64,000 nucleotides of DNA from Streptomyces mayonensis (GCF_018982965.1 NZ_JACBYP010000016.1:38543-102542), one strand, 5' to 3'; shown: positions 23,779-33,580, numbered from the stretch's first letter. Program-made: numbers and translations. The notes: a model not told the origin generated them from the letters alone.

Positions 23779-24636
23779 TCAGGGCAGCGTCAGGATTTCC
23801 GCGCCCGAGTCCGTCACCACCAGCGTGTGCTCGAACTGGGCCGTCCGCCTGCGGTCCTTCGTCACGACCGTCCAGCCGTCGTCCCACATGTCGTACTCGT
23901 GCGTCCCCAGCGTCAGCATCGGCTCGATCGTGAACGTCATCCCGGGCTGGATGACCGTCGTCGCGTGCGGGCTGTCGTAGTGCGGGATGATCAGACCCGA
24001 GTGGAACGCCGCGTTGACGCCGTGACCCGTGAAGTCCCGCACCACCCCGTACCCGAACCGCTTCGCGTACGACTCGATGACCCGGCCGATGATGTTGACC
24101 TGCCGCCCCGGCTTGACCGCCTTGATCGCCCGGGCCAGCGACTCCCGGGTGCGCTCGACCAGCAGCCGGCTCTCCTCGTCCACGTCGCCGACCAGGTAGG
24201 TCGCGTTGTTGTCGCCGTGCACGCCGCCGATGTACGCCGTCACGTCGAGGTTCACGATGTCGCCGTCGCGCAGCACCGTGGAGTCGGGGATGCCGTGGCA
24301 GATCACCTCGTTGACCGAGCTGCACAGGGACTTGGGGAAACCGCGGTAGCCGAGCGTCGACGGATAGGCGCCGTGGTCGCACATGTACGCATGCGCGACC
24401 CGGTCGAGCTCGTCCGTCGTCACACCGGGCGCGATGTGCCGCGCGGCCTCCTCCATGGCCCGCGCCGCGATCCGCCCCGCCACGCGCATCGCCTCGATCG
24501 TCTCGGGCGTCTGCACCTCGGGACCGGTGTACGGCGTGGGTGCGGGCTTCCCGACGTACTCGGGCCGGCGGATGTTCCCGGGCACGGAACGGGTGGGGGA
24601 CAGCTTCCCCGGTTCAAGCAGCGACTGGCCAGACAT
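23779..24636 (-). CDS. map: Methionine aminopeptidase type I
   Basis: Removes N-terminal Met from nascent proteins. 285 aa. The five metal ligands are present: Asp in [10 protein letters not shown], Asp in VHGDNNAT, His in FTGHGVN, Glu in FTIEPML and Glu in QFEHTLVV. The ~40-residue N-terminal extension ([14 protein letters not shown]) is seen in actinobacterial MapB-like enzymes. The start is ATG at 24636, with TAGACT 7 nt upstream, predicting a leaderless mRNA. An upstream ATG at 24717 would include the promoter and is rejected. Confidence 0.95.
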   Translation of the reverse strand: MSGQSLLEPGKLSPTRSVPGNIRRPEYVGKPAPTPYTGPEVQTPETIEAMRVAGRIAARAMEEAARHIAPGVTTDELDRVAHAYMCDHGAYPSTLGYRGFPKSLCSSVNEVICHGIPDSTVLRDGDIVNLDVTAYIGGVHGDNNATYLVGDVDEESRLLVERTRESLARAIKAVKPGRQVNIIGRVIESYAKRFGYGVVRDFTGHGVNAAFHSGLIIPHYDSPHATTVIQPGMTFTIEPMLTLGTHEYDMWDDGWTVVTKDRRRTAQFEHTLVVTDSGAEILTLP

Positions 24637-24649
24637 GCAGGCGAGTCTA
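24637..24649 (-). promoter_or_regulatory. -10 box of map
   Basis: TAGACTCGCCTGC immediately before the ATG, identical to the 13 nt before the PASTA kinase start at 9448. Confidence 0.6.
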
Positions 24650-24694
24650 ACCAGCACGCGTGGGGGAACATGTGGGTGGCGAGAGGAGCTGCCC

Positions 24695-24928
24695 ATGGCC
24701 CTGTTCAAGAAGCGCACGGTCGGGAAGCCGGGCGAGTGGTACTACTGCCTGGAGCACCAGAAGGTCGAGGAGGGCCCGGACTGCCCGGGCAAGGACCGCT
24801 TCGGGCCGTACGCCTCCCGTACGGAGGCCGAGCACGCGATGCAGACGGCCCGCGAGCGCAACCTCAAGTGGGAGAACGACCCCAAGTGGCACGACGCCCC
24901 CTCCGCGGGGCGCACCGACGAGGACTGA
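24695..24928 (+). CDS. Conserved small protein, unknown function
   Basis: 77 aa, charged and soluble. [16 protein letters not shown] brings Cys18, His21 and Cys30 close together. [17 protein letters not shown] helix resembles the end of SPOR-like or small cytosolic proteins. GAGAGGAG precedes the ATG at 24695. Divergent from map, whose ATG is 58 nt away. I do not recognise a function. Confidence 0.7.
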   Translation: MALFKKRTVGKPGEWYYCLEHQKVEEGPDCPGKDRFGPYASRTEAEHAMQTARERNLKWENDPKWHDAPSAGRTDED

Positions 24929-24992
24929 GAGCCGACGCCCCGGACTGGGAGCCGACGGCGAATACCGGGGCCGCCCGCCGTGAGCGGCGTTC

Positions 24993-25607
24993 TCACCAGC
25001 CCGGCGGCGGTGGGGCCGTCAGGTGGTCCGCCAGGCGGGAGAGGCGGTCCCGGAAGCGGCGGCGGCCCCGGGGCGGCGGCACCGCGTTCTCCCCGGCCGC
25101 CGCGCTCACCAGGTGCTGCACCGTGTCCAGGTCCAGCTCCGCGCCGTCCGGCACGGTCAGCGTCTCGTGCGCCATGGCGGCCAGCTCCCGCTCACCCGGG
25201 TCGCGGTCCGTGCCCAGGGACAGCACCGTCGCGCCGGCCCGGCGGGCGTCGTGGACCCGTTCGAGGAGCAGGGCGCCGGGGTCCTCCGGCGTCACCACGA
25301 GCAGCGTCTCCCCGCGCCGGGCCGCCGCAAGCCGCCCGAGCCCGACCGCCAGGTGCGCGGGGTCCGAGGGGCGCGCGCCGTGCCGCACCAGCGTCGGCGC
25401 CAGCTCCGGCGTCCCCGACCAGGCGGCCTCGTCCACCAGGTGCGCCGCGAGATGCCACGGCTCGTGCTCGGCGGTCCCCACGAGGAGCAGCCCGCCCCCG
25501 TGCGGCACCACCGATCCCCGCAGCGCCCCCGCGAACCTCCGGGTGGAGCCCAGCCACTCGGTCCCGGCGAGCACTTCCCGCAGCAGTGCGACCCGTACGG
25601 CGTCCAT
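24993..25607 (-). CDS. Hypothetical protein
   Basis: 204 aa. ATG at 25607 (MDAVRVALLREVLAG) is preferred over a longer frame because the extension is Pro/Arg/Gly-rich and AGGA lies upstream. The sequence has GGGLLLVGTAEHEPWHLAAHL and GETLLVVTPEDPGALLLERV, a Rossmann-like alpha/beta pattern, and ends in an Arg/Pro-rich tail. I do not recognise a family. Confidence 0.65.
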   Translation of the reverse strand: MDAVRVALLREVLAGTEWLGSTRRFAGALRGSVVPHGGGLLLVGTAEHEPWHLAAHLVDEAAWSGTPELAPTLVRHGARPSDPAHLAVGLGRLAAARRGETLLVVTPEDPGALLLERVHDARRAGATVLSLGTDRDPGERELAAMAHETLTVPDGAELDLDTVQHLVSAAAGENAVPPPRGRRRFRDRLSRLADHLTAPPPPGW

Positions 25608-25725
25608 GCCGCCGCATCCTGCCGCAACCGGTCCCGCGCGGTCCGGCTTTCGGCCCGGATTCCCCCGACCCGGGGACACCCCGGCGCGGGACGGACCCGT
25701 ACTCCTGGGGCGGCCCGGGCGGACG

Positions 25726-25731
25726 TAGGGT
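25726..25731 (+). promoter_or_regulatory. -10 box of npdG
   Basis: TAGGGT followed by 7 nt and the ATG at 25739; no Shine-Dalgarno. Confidence 0.55.
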
Positions 25732-25738
25732 CGGGCCC

Positions 25739-26446
25739 ATGACCTCTAGTGACAGTGCTGCACAGAAGGCTCCCGCCAAGGACCCCTGGGACCTGCCCGA
25801 CGTCTCCGGCCTGGTCGTCGGCGTCCTCGGCGGCACCGGCCCCCAGGGCAAGGGCCTCGCGTACCGCCTCGCCAAGGCCGGCCAGAAGGTGATCGTCGGC
25901 TCGCGCGCCGCCGAGCGCGCCGAGGCCGCCGCGGCGGAGCTCGGGCACGGCGTCGAGGGCGCCGACAACGCCGGGACCGCCCGCCGCAGCGACGTCGTGA
26001 TCGTCGCCGTGCCGTGGGAGGGCCACGGCGGGACCCTGGAGTCGCTGCGCGAGGAGCTGGCGGGCAAGCTCGTCGTCGACTGCGTCAACCCGCTCGGCTT
26101 CGACAAGAAGGGCGCCTACGCGCTCAAGCCCGAGGAGGGCAGCGCCGCCGAGCAGGCCGCCGCGCTGCTCCCGGACAGCCGGGTCACCGCCGCCTTCCAC
26201 CACCTCTCCGCGGTCCTCCTCCAGGACCCGGAGGTCGCCGAGATCGACACCGACGTGATGGTGCTCGGCGAGGTCCGCGCCGACGTCGAGATCGTGCAGG
26301 CACTGGCCGGACGCATCCCCGGCATGCGCGGCATCTTCGCCGGACGGCTGCGCAACGCCCACCAGGTCGAGTCCCTGGTCGCCAACATCATCTCCGTCAA
26401 CCGCCGCTACAAGGCGCACGCCGGGCTCCGCGTCACGGACGTGTGA
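25739..26446 (+). CDS. npdG: NADPH-dependent F420 reductase
   Basis: 235 aa, exchanges hydride between NADPH and coenzyme F420, supplying F420H2 to enzymes such as LLM oxidoreductases. Dinucleotide motif VVGVLGGTGPQGKGLA, then KVIVGSRAAERA for NADPH phosphate binding, VVIVAVPWEGH and VDCVNPLGF are family signatures. Predicted leaderless from TAGGGT 7 nt upstream. Monocistronic by spacing. Confidence 0.92.
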   Translation: MTSSDSAAQKAPAKDPWDLPDVSGLVVGVLGGTGPQGKGLAYRLAKAGQKVIVGSRAAERAEAAAAELGHGVEGADNAGTARRSDVVIVAVPWEGHGGTLESLREELAGKLVVDCVNPLGFDKKGAYALKPEEGSAAEQAAALLPDSRVTAAFHHLSAVLLQDPEVAEIDTDVMVLGEVRADVEIVQALAGRIPGMRGIFAGRLRNAHQVESLVANIISVNRRYKAHAGLRVTDV

Positions 26447-26502
26447 GGCGATGGGGGACACTGGTGGGCAGCCAGCAGTGTCCCCCGACAGGAGCCCGCA
26501 CC

Positions 26503-26712
26503 ATGCCCCGCCTCGCCCTCTACGCCCTGGTCGTCTGCGTCCTCGCCGTCGCCGCCGCCGTCGTCTCCTTCGTGCAGGGCAGCGTGCTGATCGGTGTCGT
26601 GTGGGTGCTGCTGTCGGGGCTGTCGTCCAACATGTGCTGGTACTACGTCAAGCGCGGCCGGGACGCCCGGCGCGCCGCGTCCGCGTCGACGTCCACGTCC
26701 GTCACCGGCTGA
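26503..26712 (+). CDS. Small membrane protein
   Basis: 69 aa with two hydrophobic segments (LALYALVVCVLAVAAAVVSF and VLIGVVWVLLSGLSS) followed by a basic cytoplasmic tail. AGGAG sits upstream of the ATG. 56 nt after npdG, so possibly co-transcribed. Function unknown. Confidence 0.7.
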   Translation: MPRLALYALVVCVLAVAAAVVSFVQGSVLIGVVWVLLSGLSSNMCWYYVKRGRDARRAASASTSTSVTG

Positions 26713-26796
26713 GCGGCCACTGGCTGAGCGGCGTCACGCGCCGAGTCCGTGACCTGCCGAGGGCATACAGCGTGACCACGCCGACGGCGTGCAGCG

Positions 26797-27594
26797 TCAC
26801 CCGCCGACGGTGCACAGTTCGTCGGTCTGCCAGAAGCGGTACAGCTCGAAGCCGCAGTACGTGTCGATCTCGCCGATGCCGAGCCCGCGCAGGAGCGCGT
26901 CGACCGCGTCGAAGAACACTCCGTTGAGCGCCGGGATCCACAGCAGCGCGAACACGATCAGCAGCCCGAACGGCGCGAGCGGCTCCACCTGCCGCCGCAC
27001 GTTGTACGACAGCCACGGCTCGATCACGCCGTAGCCGTCCAGGCCAGGCACCGGCAGGAAGTTCAGGATCGCCGCCGTGACCTGGAGCAGCGCGAGGAAC
27101 GCCAGGGCGAGCCGGAAGTCGCGGGGTACGCCGTCCAGCGCGTCCAGCCAGAACGGCGCCGTGCACACCACGGCGAACAGCACGTTCGTCAGCGGGCCCG
27201 CCGCCGAGATCAGACTGTGCCGCCACCGCCCCCGGATCCGCCCGCGCTCGATGAAGACGGCACCGCCCGGCAGCCCGATCCCGCCCATGATCACGAAGAG
27301 TACGGGGAGCACGATGCTCAGCAGGGCATGGGTGTACTTCACCGGGTTCAGCGTGAGGTAGCCCTTCGCGCCGACCGAGATGTCACCGCTGTGCAGCGCG
27401 GTGCGGGCGTGCGCGTACTCGTGCAGGCACAGGGACACGACCCACGCGGCCGTCACGAACAGGAACACCGCGAGTCCCGGCTGCTCGGCGAAGCCGGTCC
27501 AGGCGGCCCAGCCCGTGACCGCGGCGACGGCGACGATCCCGAGGAAGACCGGACTGATCCGCCGGTCGCTGGGGCGGGCGGTGGCGGTGGACAT
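26797..27594 (-). CDS. Site-2 protease family (M50) membrane metalloprotease
   Basis: 265 aa, about six transmembrane segments. The zinc motif HEYAH occupies residues 58-62, and the third ligand motif is NFLPVPGLDGYG. This is the SpoIVFB/rhomboid-neighbour class of intramembrane proteases without a PDZ domain. The substrate is unknown; family members cleave anti-sigma factors or other membrane proteins. ATG at 27594 with AGGGAG upstream; divergent from the AfsR-like gene. Confidence 0.9.
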   Translation of the reverse strand: MSTATARPSDRRISPVFLGIVAVAAVTGWAAWTGFAEQPGLAVFLFVTAAWVVSLCLHEYAHARTALHSGDISVGAKGYLTLNPVKYTHALLSIVLPVLFVIMGGIGLPGGAVFIERGRIRGRWRHSLISAAGPLTNVLFAVVCTAPFWLDALDGVPRDFRLALAFLALLQVTAAILNFLPVPGLDGYGVIEPWLSYNVRRQVEPLAPFGLLIVFALLWIPALNGVFFDAVDALLRGLGIGEIDTYCGFELYRFWQTDELCTVGG

Positions 27595-27767
27595 GGAACT
27601 CCCTGGCTGTCGGACCGGCTGTCGGAGGCGCGGCACCTGCGGAACGCGCGACGCGGGACTGCCCGACCGTACCGGGCGCAGGCGCACGGGGAGAACGTCT
27701 CGCGGGCGGCGCGCCGTGCCGTCGGAGCCGCGTGACCGGCTCCGACGGCAGCGGGGACAATGGTGCC

Positions 27768-30700
27768 GTGCGCTACCGCATTCTCGGCACCACACAGGTA
27801 CTCCGTCCCGACGGCACGGCCGTCCCGCTCGGCGGGGCGCGGCTGCGCGCGCTGCTGACCGTGCTGGCCCTCCGCGCCGGCCGCGCCGTCCCGGCCGGGC
27901 TGCTGGTGGAGGAGGTGTGGGACGGCGACCCGCCCGCCGACGCGCCGGGTGCCCTGCAGGCGCTGGTCGGGCGGCTGCGCCGGGCGGTGGGGGCCCCGGC
28001 GGTGGTCTCGGCGGACGGCGGCTACCGGCTCGCCGCCGCCCCCGACGACGTCGACCTGCACCGCTTCGACCGGCTCGCCGGTGAGGGCACCCGCGCCCTC
28101 GCCGACGGCGACCCCGCCAAGGCCGCCGACGTGCTCGACGACGCCCTCGCCCTGTGGCGCGCGCCCGCCCTCGCCGACCTGCCCGACCGCACCGCCGAGG
28201 CCGCCCGCTGGGAGACCCGGCACCTGGACGTCCTGCGCGCCCGCCACACCGCCGCCCTGGACCTCGGCCGGGCCGAGCACTCGCTGCCCGAGCTGACCGC
28301 GCTGTGCGACGGCCGTCCGCTGGACGAGTCCCTCCAGGCGCTGCGACTGCGTGCCCTGCGCGACACCGGCCGCACCGCCGAGGCACTGGCCGCCTACGAG
28401 GCCGTACGCCACCTGCTCGCCGACCGGCTCGGCGCCGACCCGGGGCCCGAACTGCGCGCACTGCACGCCGAGTTGCTCGCGCCGGCGGAGCTGCCGGCGC
28501 CCGGGCGGCCGGGCTCGCCGGCGGGTCCCGGGGCCCGGGGGCCGGCGACGCCGTCCGGTACGCACCCGGACCCCGCGGCCGAGCCCGGCGGTACGCCCGT
28601 ACGTCCCGGGGCGGCGTCCGGGCCCGGGACGCCCGCCCCCTCGGTGGAGCGGGCGGAGCCAGGGGCGGCCGGGGAGAGGGCGGCCGGGGAGAGGGCGGGT
28701 TCAGCCGGGCGGGCCCGGGCATCCGCGCCGGCGGAGCCCGGAGCCGCCCGTCCCGCCGGGCCGTCCCCCGCGCCGGCGTCGTCCGAGGCTCCTCCCGGCG
28801 GGCGGCCGGACGCGGCCGGTGCCGCCGGGCGGTCCCCCGCGGCCGCGCCCGGGGAGACGGCGTCCACGCCCGCAAGGACGTCCGCCGTGCCCGGCGGGGC
28901 GTTCTCCGTGTCCGGCGAAACGTCCTCCGTGCCCGCGGGGCAGCTCCCCGCGTCCGCACCCGCCCCCCGCCCCCGCGGCAACCTCCGCGCCCGGCTGACC
29001 TCCTTCGTCGGCCGGGACGCCGACCTCCGGGCGCTGCGCGACGACCTGGCGGCCACCCGGCTCGTGACCCTGCTCGGCCCCGGCGGCGCCGGCAAGACCC
29101 GGCTGTCGCAGGAGGTCGCCGAGGGCGCCGGCGAACCGGCCCGGGACGGGGCCTGGCTGGCGGAACTCGCCCCCGTCGACGACCCCGGCGCCGTACCGGA
29201 GGCCCTGCTGACCGCGCTGGGCGCCCGCGAGACCGTGATGTACGGCGCCGGTGCCGAGGAGATGCGGGCGGCCACCGCCACCGACCGGCAGGCCACCGCC
29301 GTCGAGCGCCTCGTCGAGCACTGCGGCCGGCGCCGCATGCTGATCGTCCTCGACAACTGCGAGCACGTCGTCGACGCCGCCGCCCGCCTCACCGAGGAAC
29401 TCCTCGCCCGCTGTCCCCACCTCACCGTCCTCGCCACCAGCCGCGAACCCCTCGGCGTACCGGGCGAGACGCTGCGCCCCGTGGAGCCGCTGCCCGAGCC
29501 CGCCGCGCTGCGGCTGCTCGCCGACCGGGGCGCCGCCGCCCTCCCCGGCTTCCGCGTCGACGCCGACGAGGAGACCGCCGTCGCCTGCGCCGAGATCTGC
29601 CGCCGCCTCGACGGCCTGCCGCTCGCCATCGAACTGGCCGCCGCCCGGCTCCGGATGCTCACCCCCCGCCAGATCGCCGACCGCCTCGACGACCGCTTCC
29701 GCCTGCTCACCTCCGGCAGCCGCACCGTCCTGCCCCGCCAGCAGACGCTGCGCGCGGTCGTCGACTGGTCCTGGGACCTGCTCGACGCGGCCGAACGCGA
29801 GGTGCTGGGGCGGCTGTCCGTCTTCGCGGGCGGTTGCGACCTCGCCGCCGCCGAGGCCGTGTGCGGGGCCGCCGCCCTCGACGCCGTCGGCTCCCTCGTC
29901 GACAAGTCCCTGGTCGTGGCCGCGCCGTCCGGCGACGGCATGCGCTACCGGCTCCTGGAGACCGTCGCCGAATACGCCGGCGAGCGCCTCGACGAAACCG
30001 GCGACCGGGCCGCCGCGGCCCGCAGCCACCTGACGTACTACCGCGAACTGGCCCGCACCACCGACCCGTTGCTGCGCGGACCCGGACAACTCACCGCCAT
30101 CGAGCGGCTGGAGCGCGAGTACGAGAACCTGCGCACCGCGCTGCGCCACGCCGTCGCCGAACGCGACGAGCAGGAGGCGCTGAGCCTGTCCCTGTCGCTG
30201 ACCTGGTACTGGCAGATGCGCGACCTGCGGGTCGAGGCCCGGAACTGGTTCAGCGAGGTCATGGCGCTCGGCCCGGACCCGTTCGCCGAGCCGGGCCGTC
30301 GCGCCGAGCCGGTGTGGGAGCGGTGCACGGACGCCCCGCCGCCGATGACCGGCGAAGTGCTCGCCGAGGCCCGGCGCGGTGTCCACCTCGCCCACCTCGC
30401 CTGCATGGACACCGAGCTGGACGCCTGGCAGAACCCGGCGGCCAGGCGGAAACTGCGCCTCATCGCCGACACGTACGAACCCGGCATGCCCCAGACCTGC
30501 ACCCCGCCCGGCCTGCTCTGGTTCTTCGCCGTGATGCTCTCCGGCGACATGGAGCGGCTGCGCGTGATCATGGACGCCGCCGTGCGCACCTGCCGTGAGA
30601 CGCCCGGGTTCGACTGGGCGCTGGCCGGCTGCCTCCAGATACGCGCCAACTTCCTGGCCAACCGCGCCGAGTGGGCGGGGGACGCCACCAGCGACGCCGA

Positions 30701-31490
30701 CGAGGCGCTGGAGATCCACCGCCGTCTCGGCGACGCCTGGGGCGCAGCCGAGGCGCTCTCCGCCCGCGCCGAGGCCCGCGAGCGCAAGGGCGAGTTCCGG
30801 CTCGCCGCCGCCGACTACCGGGCCGCCGCGCAGCACGCCGAACGGCTCGGCGCGCACGCCCAGGTGGACGTCCTGGAGGCCCGCCTCGGCAGCGTGCTCC
30901 TCGAGGCGGGCGACGGCGAGGAGGGCGAGCGCATCCTGACCGCCGTGATCGACCGGACGGCCGGCACCGGGCACAACGGCGCGATGCCGGCCGCCCGGCT
31001 CTTCCTCGCCGGCTGGCTCGGCATGACCGGCCGGACCGCCGAGGCACGGCTGCAACTGCGCCTGCTGCGCGAGGACTTCGCCATCTCCCACTTCATCGTC
31101 TTCGACGCCTTCATCCTCGCCGCCGAGGCCTGGATCGCCACACTGGAGGACCGGCACGAGGAGTGCCTGACCCGGATCCGGAGGTCGCTGGAGCGGGCCG
31201 ACGACCCGCTGTCCGCGGCCATCGCCCCGCACATGCGCTCCGGGTACCTGACCATCGCCGCGATGGCGCTGGCCCGCGTGGAGGGCGGGCGCCGGGCCGC
31301 GGACGCCGCCCGCTGCATCGGAGCCGCCGACGCGATGCTGCCGCCGGAGCACGTCCCGATGGGCCTGGAGCGGGACGCGCGCACGCGCGCCACCGGACGC
31401 GCCCGCGACGCGCTCGGCCCCGAGGCGTACGACACCGCGTACGCCGAGGGCGCCCGGCTCTCCCCCCAGGAGGCCGTCGCCCTCGTCTGA
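27768..31490 (+). CDS. Large BTAD/NB-ARC transcriptional regulator (AfsR/SARP-like)
   Basis: 1240 aa. Residues 1-75 are an OmpR-like winged helix (LGGARLRALLTVLAL, DADGGYRL-like wing), about 80-235 a bacterial transcriptional activation domain with TPR character, about 241-404 an Ala/Gly/Pro-rich linker, and from about 405 an NB-ARC-type STAND ATPase with Walker A GPGGAGKTRL near 434 and RRMLIVLDNCEHV as Walker B. The C-terminal third is TPR-like. GTG at 27768 gives the normal family N-terminus (MRYRILG); GACAAT 6 nt upstream suggests a leaderless mRNA. It likely activates secondary metabolism or the adjacent convergent exporter. Confidence 0.88.
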   Translation: MRYRILGTTQVLRPDGTAVPLGGARLRALLTVLALRAGRAVPAGLLVEEVWDGDPPADAPGALQALVGRLRRAVGAPAVVSADGGYRLAAAPDDVDLHRFDRLAGEGTRALADGDPAKAADVLDDALALWRAPALADLPDRTAEAARWETRHLDVLRARHTAALDLGRAEHSLPELTALCDGRPLDESLQALRLRALRDTGRTAEALAAYEAVRHLLADRLGADPGPELRALHAELLAPAELPAPGRPGSPAGPGARGPATPSGTHPDPAAEPGGTPVRPGAASGPGTPAPSVERAEPGAAGERAAGERAGSAGRARASAPAEPGAARPAGPSPAPASSEAPPGGRPDAAGAAGRSPAAAPGETASTPARTSAVPGGAFSVSGETSSVPAGQLPASAPAPRPRGNLRARLTSFVGRDADLRALRDDLAATRLVTLLGPGGAGKTRLSQEVAEGAGEPARDGAWLAELAPVDDPGAVPEALLTALGARETVMYGAGAEEMRAATATDRQATAVERLVEHCGRRRMLIVLDNCEHVVDAAARLTEELLARCPHLTVLATSREPLGVPGETLRPVEPLPEPAALRLLADRGAAALPGFRVDADEETAVACAEICRRLDGLPLAIELAAARLRMLTPRQIADRLDDRFRLLTSGSRTVLPRQQTLRAVVDWSWDLLDAAEREVLGRLSVFAGGCDLAAAEAVCGAAALDAVGSLVDKSLVVAAPSGDGMRYRLLETVAEYAGERLDETGDRAAAARSHLTYYRELARTTDPLLRGPGQLTAIERLEREYENLRTALRHAVAERDEQEALSLSLSLTWYWQMRDLRVEARNWFSEVMALGPDPFAEPGRRAEPVWERCTDAPPPMTGEVLAEARRGVHLAHLACMDTELDAWQNPAARRKLRLIADTYEPGMPQTCTPPGLLWFFAVMLSGDMERLRVIMDAAVRTCRETPGFDWALAGCLQIRANFLANRAEWAGDATSDADEALEIHRRLGDAWGAAEALSARAEARERKGEFRLAAADYRAAAQHAERLGAHAQVDVLEARLGSVLLEAGDGEEGERILTAVIDRTAGTGHNGAMPAARLFLAGWLGMTGRTAEARLQLRLLREDFAISHFIVFDAFILAAEAWIATLEDRHEECLTRIRRSLERADDPLSAAIAPHMRSGYLTIAAMALARVEGGRRAADAARCIGAADAMLPPEHVPMGLERDARTRATGRARDALGPEAYDTAYAEGARLSPQEAVALV

Positions 31491-31517
31491 CGCCGTGCCC
31501 GGCCGGTCCGGCCCGGG

Positions 31518-32351
31518 TCAGGTCTTCGTACGGAACTTGTGGATGGCGATCGGCGCCATCACCGCCGTGATCGCCACCGACCAGCCCAGCGTGATCCACA
31601 GGTCGTGCGCGACGGGGCCGCCCACCATCAGTCCGCGCGCCGCGTCGGCGAGCGTGGACAGCGGGTTGTAGTCGGTGAAGGACTGCAGCCAGCCCGGCAT
31701 CGACTGCGTCGGCGCGAAGATCGACGACCCGAACTGCAGCGGGAAGAGCACCATGAAGCCCATCGCCTGTACGGACTGGGCGTTCTTCAGGACGACGCCG
31801 AGGGTGAGGAACACCCACATGATCGACGAGGCGAACACCGCGGACAGGCCCACGGTCGCGAACAGCCCGGCCCAGTGGTCGATGTCGAAACCGACCAGGA
31901 CGGCGACGACCATCAGCACCGCGGTGGCGAACAGCATCCGCGCCATCTCGACCGCGATCTTCGCGAAGAGCACCGAGCCGCGCCCGATCGGCAGCGAGCG
32001 GAAGCGGTCCATGACACCGGAGTTGAAGTCCTGGCTGAAGCCGGTGCCGACGCCCTGCGAGAGGGTCATGCTCATCATCGCGATCATGCCGGGGATCACG
32101 TACTGCACATAGCCGTCCTGCCCGCCGCCCAGGGCCTGGCCGATCGACCCGCCGAAGACGTACACGAACAGCAGGGTGAAGACGATCGGCATCAGCAGCG
32201 CGTCGAACATCGACTCCGGGTCCTGCCGGATCCACAGCAGGTTGCGTCGGACCAGGGCGCCGGTGTGCCGCACATGCGCGCGCAGCGAGATCCGCGCGTC
32301 GGGGGTGAGGGCGGCGGCGGGAGCGGGTGCGGTGGTGGTGGCGGCGCTCAT
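31518..32351 (-). CDS. ABC-2 type export permease (DrrB-like)
   Basis: 277 aa, six hydrophobic segments, ABC-2 family. MFDALLMPIVFTLLFVYVFGG near the N-terminus and the family motif region PSSIMWVF/ADAARGLMVGG are visible. The ATG overlaps the stop of the ATPase gene by 4 nt (ATGA). Together they form a drug or lipid exporter. Confidence 0.9.
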   Translation of the reverse strand: MSAATTTAPAPAAALTPDARISLRAHVRHTGALVRRNLLWIRQDPESMFDALLMPIVFTLLFVYVFGGSIGQALGGGQDGYVQYVIPGMIAMMSMTLSQGVGTGFSQDFNSGVMDRFRSLPIGRGSVLFAKIAVEMARMLFATAVLMVVAVLVGFDIDHWAGLFATVGLSAVFASSIMWVFLTLGVVLKNAQSVQAMGFMVLFPLQFGSSIFAPTQSMPGWLQSFTDYNPLSTLADAARGLMVGGPVAHDLWITLGWSVAITAVMAPIAIHKFRTKT

Positions 32352-33391
32352 ACGGCGACCTCCTCGCGGGCGTCGTCGGGGGCGCCGTCGGTGGCGGGCG
32401 CGGGGTCCTGCGGGGCACTGGCGCGGTGGCCCGTGAGGGACAGGAAGACCTCGTCCAGGCTGGGCAGTTCGGTGGTGACGGAGGAGACGGTGATGCCGCG
32501 CGCGGTGACCGCGCCGACCACGGCCGTCAGCTGCTCGTCGCTGAGGATCGGCACCAGGACGGCACCGCGCTCGGGGTCCACCGTGGTGCTGGCGAGCCCG
32601 GTGATGCCCAGCTCGTCCAGGTAGGCGGCGAGCGGCCGCAGTTGGAGCGGGTCGGCCGGGCGGACCCGCAGGGTGCGGCCACCGACCTTGGCCTTCAGCT
32701 CCTCGATGCCGCCGCCCGCGATGACCTTCCCGCGGTCCACGACGGTCAGCTCGGAGGCGAGCTGCTCGGCCTCCTCCATGTACTGGGTGGTGAGCAGCAC
32801 GGTGACGCCGTCGCCCACCATGCGCTTGACCTCGTCCCACACCTCGTTGCGGGTGCGGGGGTCCAGGCCGGTGGTGGGCTCGTCCAGGTACAGGACGGAC
32901 GGGTGCCCGATCATCGAGGCGGCCAGGTCGAGCCGGCGCCGCATGCCGCCGGAGTAGGTGGCGGCGGGGCGCTTGCCGGCCTCGGTGAGCGAGAACCGCT
33001 CCAGCAGTTCGTCGGCGCGGGTGCGGGCGTCCCGGCGGGACAGGTCGAGCAGCCGGCCGATCATGTAGAGGTTCTCCCAGCCGGGGAGCTTCTCGTCCAC
33101 GGAGGCGTACTGCCCGGTCAGCCCTATGACCCGGCGCAGCTGCCGCGGCTGCCGTACGACGTCGTACCCCGCGACGTGCGCCCGGCCCGAGTCGGGGGTG
33201 ATGAGGGTGGACAGGATGCGCACGAGGGTGGTCTTGCCGGCGCCGTTCGGCCCGAGCACGCCCATCACGGTGCCCTCGCGCACATCCAGGTCGACGCCGT
33301 CCAGCGCCTTGGTCTCGCCGTAGTGCTTGACCAGCCCCCGCACGGTGACCGCGCTGTCCGCGGCCCGGGGGATGTCGTCGATTCGCTTCAT
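32348..33391 (-). CDS. ABC transporter ATPase (DrrA-like)
   Basis: 347 aa. Walker A GPNGAGKTTLVR, signature YSGGMRRRLDLAASM, Walker B VLYLDEPTTGLD, then a C-terminal DrrA-type domain (LPSLDEVFLSLTGHRA). This group pumps anthracycline-type drugs or lipids with a DrrB permease. ATG at 33391. First gene of a two-gene operon, convergent with the AfsR-like regulator. Confidence 0.92.
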   Translation of the reverse strand: MKRIDDIPRAADSAVTVRGLVKHYGETKALDGVDLDVREGTVMGVLGPNGAGKTTLVRILSTLITPDSGRAHVAGYDVVRQPRQLRRVIGLTGQYASVDEKLPGWENLYMIGRLLDLSRRDARTRADELLERFSLTEAGKRPAATYSGGMRRRLDLAASMIGHPSVLYLDEPTTGLDPRTRNEVWDEVKRMVGDGVTVLLTTQYMEEAEQLASELTVVDRGKVIAGGGIEELKAKVGGRTLRVRPADPLQLRPLAAYLDELGITGLASTTVDPERGAVLVPILSDEQLTAVVGAVTARGITVSSVTTELPSLDEVFLSLTGHRASAPQDPAPATDGAPDDAREEVAV

Positions 33392-33540
33392 GGCCCCAGA
33401 CGATGGCAGGGGCCACCGACAAACGACCGACATCCCGCCGACACCGGCGCCCGGCGGCCTGTCGGCACCGGCGACCGGTGACCGGCGGCACACCGACGTC
33501 CCGCCGACGGGGCGGAGCGGACGCGGAGGCCGGGGAAAAC

Positions 33541-33580
33541 CACCGGCCCCGCCGACGGGGGAAGATCGGCGGGGCCGGTG
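33541..33580 (-). terminator. Strong hairpin downstream of panB
   Basis: Perfect 15-bp stem CACCGGCCCCGCCGA / TCGGCGGGGCCGGTG with a 10-nt loop, in the 266-nt gap between panB and the ABC genes. The rest of that gap has more GC-rich inverted repeats (33605-33655) and repeated CCGAC/GTCGG words (33428-33510). Confidence 0.7.

Noticed and set aside
28701..31352. 883-aa minus-strand ORF
   Set aside because: Shadow of the BTAD/NB-ARC regulator; no conserved motif.
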